Source: Terrimonas pollutisoli | GTDB lineage: Bacteria > Bacteroidota > Bacteroidia > Chitinophagales > Chitinophagaceae | Reading direction: 5' to 3' | Assembly: GCF_029360765.1 (NCBI RefSeq) | Contig: NZ_JARKNA010000002.1 | Span: 211,334 to 275,333, forward strand | Length of the DNA: 64,000 nt | In this document: positions 60,115 through 64,000 of the stretch, one piece after another | Layout of the letters: each line of letters starts with the position of its first letter | How positions within the stretch are numbered: the first letter of the stretch is position 1 | Translations under genes and position numbers: made by a program | Notes under the pieces: model-generated | Seen by the model: only the letters and a program-made list of their open reading frames with translations | Told to the model about the DNA's origin: nothing | Database searches by the model: none

Positions 60115-60892
60115 ATGGCAATATTTTTTCAAAGAAAAAATGGGCAACTTCGATAGCGATGAGTACAATAATGATCCATTCAAGAAAAACACTATTACGA
60201 TATTGCAATATGTCCTTAAATAATTCCAGGTTATCTTTTACTATTTCTAAGCTGTCTGACACACCACGAAACCTTTCAGTAAGGTCAAAGTTGCGCTTCA
60301 ATTCGATGTGTAATTTATCCAGCCGCTCATCTTCCCAGGTTTCCGGCGGGGAATCGAAAATGTAGAGATGTTGAGAGATCCTGTTTTTAAGCAACAATGT
60401 TTTGCCTATATACTTTTTCAGGTTGCGTCCAGAAATAGCAAGCCGTCCCCTTTTTTCGAGCAATTGTGTGTGATAATTAGTATCCTCCAATAATGTGTCC
60501 GTTTGTTGCGAGTAGTAGTCAAGGGCTACGGATTGTGCCACTGTCAGCATGATCATGCGAAGTGTTTCAGGATCGGTGGATACTATTTCAATTTTATTGT
60601 GGCCAATCTTTCTCTCTTTTACACCGGTCTCCACGATGAATTCATCACTGAGGAATTCGGTAAACCGGTTCTTACAAAAAGGTTCTATAAACGCCAGAAA
60701 GGAACTGGTAGCATTAGCATCGTAGTTTAAAAAACTAATTACCCCGTATTTAAAAATAGCGACGTACTGTTCCTGGTTGATGCGATAAAAAAGTTCATCC
60801 GCATCGCTGTATCCCAGTTCCTCACTAAAAGCCGTTTTCAGACTTTTTAAGTCAATGCTGTCGGCAACCTGGTAAGAGACTACTTTAAACAT
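60113..60892 (-). CDS. RMD1/YagE family (DUF155) protein
   Basis: 259 residues. The DUF155 body (about 20-225) shows YVAIFKYGVISFLNYDANATSSFLAFI, the long middle helix LTVAQSVALDYYSQQTDTLLEDT and the FRGVSDSLEIVKDNLELFKDILQYRNSVFLEWIIIVLIAIEV end, with a C-terminal membrane helix (about 236-255). In yeast, homologs act in mitochondrial translation and sporulation; the bacterial role is unknown. Its stop touches the T-run of the convergent terminator at 60091-60114. Confidence 0.9.
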   Translation of the reverse strand: MFKVVSYQVADSIDLKSLKTAFSEELGYSDADELFYRINQEQYVAIFKYGVISFLNYDANATSSFLAFIEPFCKNRFTEFLSDEFIVETGVKERKIGHNKIEIVSTDPETLRMIMLTVAQSVALDYYSQQTDTLLEDTNYHTQLLEKRGRLAISGRNLKKYIGKTLLLKNRISQHLYIFDSPPETWEDERLDKLHIELKRNFDLTERFRGVSDSLEIVKDNLELFKDILQYRNSVFLEWIIIVLIAIEVAHFFFEKILP

Positions 60893-60905
60893 AAAATATG
60901 CTGTT

Positions 60906-60913
60906 CAAAGATA
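60906..60913 (-). promoter_or_regulatory. -7 element of the DUF155 gene
   Basis: Minus strand TATCTTTG, 14 bp before the start codon. A TTTG lies 15 bp further upstream, slightly close for a -33. Confidence 0.55.
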
Positions 60914-60963
60914 GCAATACCTGAATTGCAAAGGGAGATCGTCAGATTAGGGAGATGTGAAAT

Positions 60964-61695
60964 CTATTTTTGTTTGCCCTTTTTCCATTTACCAAGCTGT
61001 TGTAAGGTTGCCCGCATATCCTTATGCAGTTCGGCTTCCAATTTTATTGGCGCACCATTGGGTTTAGAAAAGCTTAAGCGGCTGGCATGAAGCGCAAGGC
61101 GGTTTAAAAGCGGTCTTTCTTCCAGTTCATTCTTTGAAAGTTTGAATTTGCTTTTTAGGGAGGATAATAACAAAGGTTTGCCATCGCCATATAACTCATC
61201 GCAAACAATCGGGTGACCCAGGTCTTTCATATGCACTCTTATCTGGTGTGTCCGGCCCGTATGTATCCGGAACTGCATCCATGAGTAACTGCCAAAATTT
61301 TCCAACACTTCGTAGTCGGTAACAGAGGGTTTTCCCCTGCGGTTAATAAGCATGACTCCGCGGGTTACCATATTTTCAGCAATGGGCAGATCGATTGTTC
61401 CTTTTTCATTGGCAGGGTGTCCGATCACTAAGCCAACATATATTTTTTCTGTTTGCCGTTCTTCAAATTGCATTGAAAGGTGTCGGTGTGCAACTTCATT
61501 TTTTGCAAACACAATCAGACCGCTGGTGTCTTTATCAAGCCGGTGAACGGTGAACACTTTTTCATATTTCTCCTGCAGGATATCTTTTAAAGAAGGTTCT
61601 TTTCTTTCCCGGTCGGGAATAGATAACAATCCTGAAGGTTTATTCAATGCAATAACATCATCGTCCTCAAATATCAGTAGATCGGCCAGTTTCAT
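60964..61695 (-). CDS. RluA-family pseudouridine synthase
   Basis: 243 residues, single catalytic domain without S4. Motif I/II: DDDVIALNKPSGLLSIPDR and the catalytic Asp in VHRLDKDTSGLIVFAKN. Then MQFRIHTGRTHQIRVHMKDLGHPIVCDELYGDG and RLALHASRLSFSKPNG. It isomerises uridine in rRNA or tRNA; lack of S4 and the length suit the RluA/TruC-like group. It is followed by no clear terminator. The RluB-like gene at 61756 is 61 bp upstream on the same strand, so they may be cotranscribed. Confidence 0.92.
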   Translation of the reverse strand: MKLADLLIFEDDDVIALNKPSGLLSIPDRERKEPSLKDILQEKYEKVFTVHRLDKDTSGLIVFAKNEVAHRHLSMQFEERQTEKIYVGLVIGHPANEKGTIDLPIAENMVTRGVMLINRRGKPSVTDYEVLENFGSYSWMQFRIHTGRTHQIRVHMKDLGHPIVCDELYGDGKPLLLSSLKSKFKLSKNELEERPLLNRLALHASRLSFSKPNGAPIKLEAELHKDMRATLQQLGKWKKGKQK

Positions 61696-61755
61696 GTAAA
61701 TAGATTCGTTATACAGGTGTTTGTTGTAGTGTGAGCTAAATAGAAGAGGTAGTGA

Positions 61756-62805
61756 TTATTTGCCTTTCCCAAAATGTTTTAGGTCCCTCACTTCTTTTTC
61801 CGTCAGGAAGCGCCATTTGCCCCGCTCCACATTTTTCTTGGTGAGACCGGCAAATATTACCCTGTCAAGATTTTTTACATCATAACCTAATGATTCAAAG
61901 ATGCGTCGAACAATGCGGTTGCGGCCGCTATGTATTTCAACACCGATTTGTGTTTTATCTTTTATATCGGCATAAGCCAGCACATCCACACTGGCAGGAC
62001 CATCTTCCAGTGTAACGCCGCTCAGGATCTTTTCGAAATCTTTTTTCTCAAGCGGTTTGTCAAGCGTAACGTGATAAACCTTTTTTATCTGGTTGCTGGG
62101 ATGGGTAAGCTTTTGCGACAATTCGCCATCATTGGTCAGCAACAGAACGCCTGAGGTATTTCTGTCGAGCCGACCTACAGGATAAATTCTTTCAGTTGTG
62201 GCATTGCCAATAATATCGAGCACTGTTTTTCTCCCTTGTGGGTCATCAGTGGTAGTGATATAATCTTTGGGTTTATTCAATAAAATATAAACGAGATTTT
62301 TTGAAACAAATACTCTTTTACCATTTATCCTGATATCGTCTTGCGCTGACACCTTGTGTCCAGGTTCTGTAATGACGATTTTATTCACTTTTACTCTCCC
62401 CTGCTTCACAATTTCCGCCGCCTCTCTTCGTGCAGCCACGCCACTGTGGGCAAGGAATTTGTTGAGCGGCATAAGTGTTGTCAGTTGCCGGTTGCTTGTT
62501 ACAGGTTGCTGGTCGCCTGTTGCCAATTGATTCCTGCTTGCTACTTCCGATCTCTGACTTCTGACTTCCGTTTTTTGACTTCTCACTTCTTCCTTTTGAC
62601 CTCTCACTTTTGACTTTTGACCAGTCACTTCCGATCTCTGACTTCCAGCTTCCAACTTCTGTTTCCTTGCCTCAGCTCTTTTCTGTTCAAAATACTCTTC
62701 TCTTTCTTTTTTTATTTTTCTTTTTTCTTGTTTAAACTGCTCTTTAATGGCAGCATTGCTTTTCTTTTTCGCAAACTTGTCAAACGGGGTTGATTTTTTT
62801 TTCAT
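61756..62805 (-). CDS. RsuA/RluB-family pseudouridine synthase with a repeat-derived N-terminal segment
   Basis: 349 residues. Residues 1-49 are a Lys/Glu-rich helix (common in Bacteroidota homologs). Residues 50-108 are encoded by 25 phased 7-bp repeats and read as 7-residue repeats such as SQRSEVT, GQKSKVR, SQKTEVR. An S4 domain starts at about 112 (MPLNKFLAHSGVAARREAAEIV). The catalytic domain follows with VYILLNKPKDYITTTDDPQGR, the Asp in YPVGRLDRNTSGVLLLTNDG, and IGVEIHSGRNRIVRRIFESLGYDV. The core is intact, so it should still modify 23S rRNA; the inserted linker is probably disordered. Confidence 0.92.
   Translation of the reverse strand: MKKKSTPFDKFAKKKSNAAIKEQFKQEKRKIKKEREEYFEQKRAEARKQKLEAGSQRSEVTGQKSKVRGQKEEVRSQKTEVRSQRSEVASRNQLATGDQQPVTSNRQLTTLMPLNKFLAHSGVAARREAAEIVKQGRVKVNKIVITEPGHKVSAQDDIRINGKRVFVSKNLVYILLNKPKDYITTTDDPQGRKTVLDIIGNATTERIYPVGRLDRNTSGVLLLTNDGELSQKLTHPSNQIKKVYHVTLDKPLEKKDFEKILSGVTLEDGPASVDVLAYADIKDKTQIGVEIHSGRNRIVRRIFESLGYDVKNLDRVIFAGLTKKNVERGKWRFLTEKEVRDLKHFGKGK
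62485..62659. repeat. Tract of 25 heptanucleotide repeats inside the RluB-like gene
   Basis: From 62485 to 62659 the sequence divides into 25 consecutive 7-bp units in one phase, drifting from ttgccgg and ttgctgg at one end to tgacttc, tcacttt and tgacttt at the other. Both unit types also occur separately elsewhere in the window. Confidence 0.9.
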
Positions 62806-62845
62806 GTTGAGAGTAATTTGCTGTTTTGCAACAGTAGATGAATCG

Positions 62846-62853
62846 CAAAGATA
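62846..62853 (-). promoter_or_regulatory. -7 element of the RluB-like gene
   Basis: Minus strand TATCTTTG, 40 bp before the start codon and directly after the terminator of the Spy-like gene. Confidence 0.6.
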
Positions 62854-62859
62854 ACTAAA

Positions 62860-62884
62860 AAGCCCGCCGATAATCAGCGGGCTT
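62860..62884 (-). terminator. Terminator of the Spy-like gene
   Basis: 8-bp stem AAGCCCGC/GCGGGCTT with a 9-nt loop; on the minus strand TTTAG extends the T-run. 24 bp after the stop at 62908. Confidence 0.85.
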
Positions 62885-62907
62885 CCAGTTCACTCATCAC
62901 ACCGTCC

Positions 62908-63540
62908 TTAAACGATCTTTCTGCGATGGGGTCTTTGTTTCTTTTGCTCTTCCCATTTTTTCAACTGCTCCTCTGTCAATATAGATTTCATTTCTTCCCG
63001 TTGCTTTTTTATCAATTCTTTTGCCTGTTCTTTTTTAGCATCATCAGATAAGGCACTGTTTTCACGGATTGCTTTCAATTGAGAGGTCATGGTTTCACGA
63101 TTGCTTTTTAATTTGGCTGATTGTTCATCAGTCAGGCCAAGTTCAGCTTTCATTTTCTCACCTCTCTCTTTTGCCCGCTCTTGAAATTTTGCTTTTCTTT
63201 CTTGCCTTGATTTTTCCAATTGTGCTTTTTGATCATCGGTGAGAATGTTTTGCATTTTTGCCCGGTAGTCTTTGCGTTGTGCCTCCATTTTGGCTTTCCA
63301 ATCCTTTACCGTGATATTATCGTTTTTCTTCAGCCCTTCCATTTGCTTGCGGTTCTCTTCACGCAGGGCTTTAAATTTTTCTTTTTGATCTTCCGTAAGA
63401 TTCAGGTTTTTAAACTCATCACCGTGATGATGTCTTTTCATCATATGTTGTTTTGCCGGCTCACGGTCTTTGATCTCCTGCGCCTGCGACACTGCTACAA
63501 CCAATGCGGCGGCCATTACACTTAATAGTATCTTCTTCAT
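62908..63540 (-). CDS. Spy/CpxP-like periplasmic protein
   Basis: 210 residues with a signal peptide (MKKILLSVMAAALVVAVSQAQ). The mature protein is nearly all charged helix with three copies of an LTxDQ/E motif: NLNLTEDQKEKFKALREENRKQM, NILTDDQKAQLEKSRQERKAKF and LGLTDEQSAKLKSNRETM, plus a final SILTEEQLKKWEEQ. This LTxxQ pattern is that of Spy/CpxP/ZraP proteins, which act as ATP-free periplasmic chaperones or metal-responsive regulators. A His-rich stretch (MMKRHHHGDE) near the start could bind metal. Confidence 0.85.
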   Translation of the reverse strand: MKKILLSVMAAALVVAVSQAQEIKDREPAKQHMMKRHHHGDEFKNLNLTEDQKEKFKALREENRKQMEGLKKNDNITVKDWKAKMEAQRKDYRAKMQNILTDDQKAQLEKSRQERKAKFQERAKERGEKMKAELGLTDEQSAKLKSNRETMTSQLKAIRENSALSDDAKKEQAKELIKKQREEMKSILTEEQLKKWEEQKKQRPHRRKIV

Positions 63541-63728
63541 GATTTTCTTTTTGTTTTAGATGCCGGTTGAGTGCATAAACTTCCGGCCGGGTTTGTTAAA
63601 GATTTTTTGCAATTAACAGACCATTGTTGACTACCGGGGTTTAACCGAAGTAGGAAATGATTCGTAGATGGTTGATAACACTGATAAACGGCTGTGATAC
63701 CAACCAATTCGGATTGTGGAAATTTGTA

Positions 63729-63756
63729 AAGCCCCTTTAGGGGTTTGGGGCTTCTT
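63729..63756. repeat. CCCCTTTAGGGG palindromic element, copy 5
   Basis: AAAGCCCCTTTAGGGG followed by TTTGGGGCTTCTT. It contains the stop codon of rlmN (63737-63739) and encodes its last residues (EAPNP). Confidence 0.8.
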
Positions 63757-64000
63757 CTTTGTTGGCCAACTGACCACAAGCTGCGTCAATATCTTTTCCG
63801 CGGCTGCGGCGGAGACGGGCATTGACTCCATGTTTGCCAAGGTAATACATAAATGCCTCAACCTTATCTTCTTCCGGCTTTTCAAATTTTGCCGCATCAA
63901 TTGGATTGTATTCAATCAGGTTGACAAGATCGGCGGGAACCTGGCGATAGATCCTGATCAGTTCATCGGCATCTTTCAGCGAGTCATTTAAATCTTTGAA
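63737..64000 (-). CDS. rlmN: 23S rRNA (adenine-C2)-methyltransferase RlmN, C-terminal part (gene runs off the window)
   Basis: The last 87 codons are visible. Reading leftward: LNDSLKDADELIRIYRQVPA, then VNLIEYNP, and near the end YYLGKHGVNARLRRSRGKDIDAACGQLANK. The HGxNxRxRRSRGxDIxAACGQLA run is the C-terminal signature of RlmN, with the Cys that forms the methyl-carrying intermediate. The radical-SAM CxxxCxxC motif is outside the window. The last five residues (EAPNP) and the stop codon lie in a dispersed palindromic repeat. Confidence 0.93.
   Translation of the reverse strand, partial: FKDLNDSLKDADELIRIYRQVPADLVNLIEYNPIDAAKFEKPEEDKVEAFMYYLGKHGVNARLRRSRGKDIDAACGQLANKEEAPNP

Noticed and set aside
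62485..62659. CRISPR-like array
   Set aside because: The repeat unit is only 7 bp and is contiguous, without spacers of uniform length, and it lies inside an open gene.
63631..63915. 94-residue minus-strand reading frame at the right end
   Set aside because: It overlaps rlmN in another frame, while the rlmN frame carries the clear RSRGKDIDAACGQLA signature.

Overview
The window is a 64 kb piece of a chromosome from a Bacteroidota bacterium, most likely of the Chitinophagaceae or a close relative. The support is a short primary sigma factor of the Bacteroidota type, many promoter boxes of the form TAnnTTTG, 7TM-DISM and LytS/LytTR signalling proteins, Oar-like and other TonB-dependent receptors, a Tat-exported Gfo/Idh/MocA oxidoreductase, and a START-like protein typical of the phylum. 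No rRNA, tRNA, CRISPR array, insertion sequence or prophage was recognised. Genes run mostly on the minus strand up to about 38 kb, mostly on the plus strand from 40 to 60 kb, and on the minus strand again at the end.

Layout. 0-8 kb: signalling genes (a propeller sensor, a 7TM-DISM histidine kinase with fragments of a second one around a cytochrome c lipoprotein, and a LytS/LytTR pair behind a LiaF-like membrane protein). 8-15 kb: an Oar-like receptor and a propeller-amidohydrolase, followed by a hairpin-rich spacer. 15-24 kb: small orphan proteins, a CehA/McbA-type metallohydrolase bracketed by two broken class III cyclase starts, and two intact tandem cyclase-TolB-TPR proteins. 24-33 kb: adenine deaminase, fatty acid desaturase, an oxidoreductase, trmD, an S4 protein, an acetyltransferase, a peptidase and DNA polymerase IV. 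33-40 kb: a Crp/Fnr regulator, a DinB-like protein, rimM, rpsP, ffh and the primary sigma factor. 40-60 kb: an LptF/G permease and then a long sulfur-assimilation island. 60-64 kb: DUF155 protein, two pseudouridine synthases, a Spy-like protein and the 3' end of rlmN.

The sulfur island (41.7-59.5 kb) is the most coherent unit. It holds a CDF transporter, an OsmC protein, an Rrf2-family regulator, a peroxiredoxin, cysH, cysD, cysN, a uroporphyrinogen-III methyltransferase, cysJ, cysI, a DUF2490 protein, a fusion of a precorrin-2 dehydrogenase/ferrochelatase domain to a TSUP (sulfite-exporter type) transporter, a TonB-dependent receptor, an aldo/keto reductase and a MetZ-like sulfhydrylase. Four 21-bp palindromes of one design (AGTCYAC, 7 bp, GTRGACT) lie upstream of the peroxiredoxin/cysH unit, of cysD, and twice upstream of the receptor. 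Two of them overlap the -33 element of a readable TAnnTTTG promoter. I infer a sulfur regulon repressed by the local Rrf2 protein, with the receptor as a candidate importer of a sulfur compound.

The second theme is small dispersed repeats. A degenerate 7-bp tandem repeat occurs between genes and inside the coding regions of adenine deaminase and an RluB-like enzyme. A 30-bp palindromic element (core CCCCTTTAGGGG) occurs five times at gene borders and supplies the stop codon of two genes. GC-rich palindromes and CTGAGC/CGAAG elements add to this. Several gene remnants (histidine kinase, cyclases, a DUF2490-like fragment) show active local duplication and decay.
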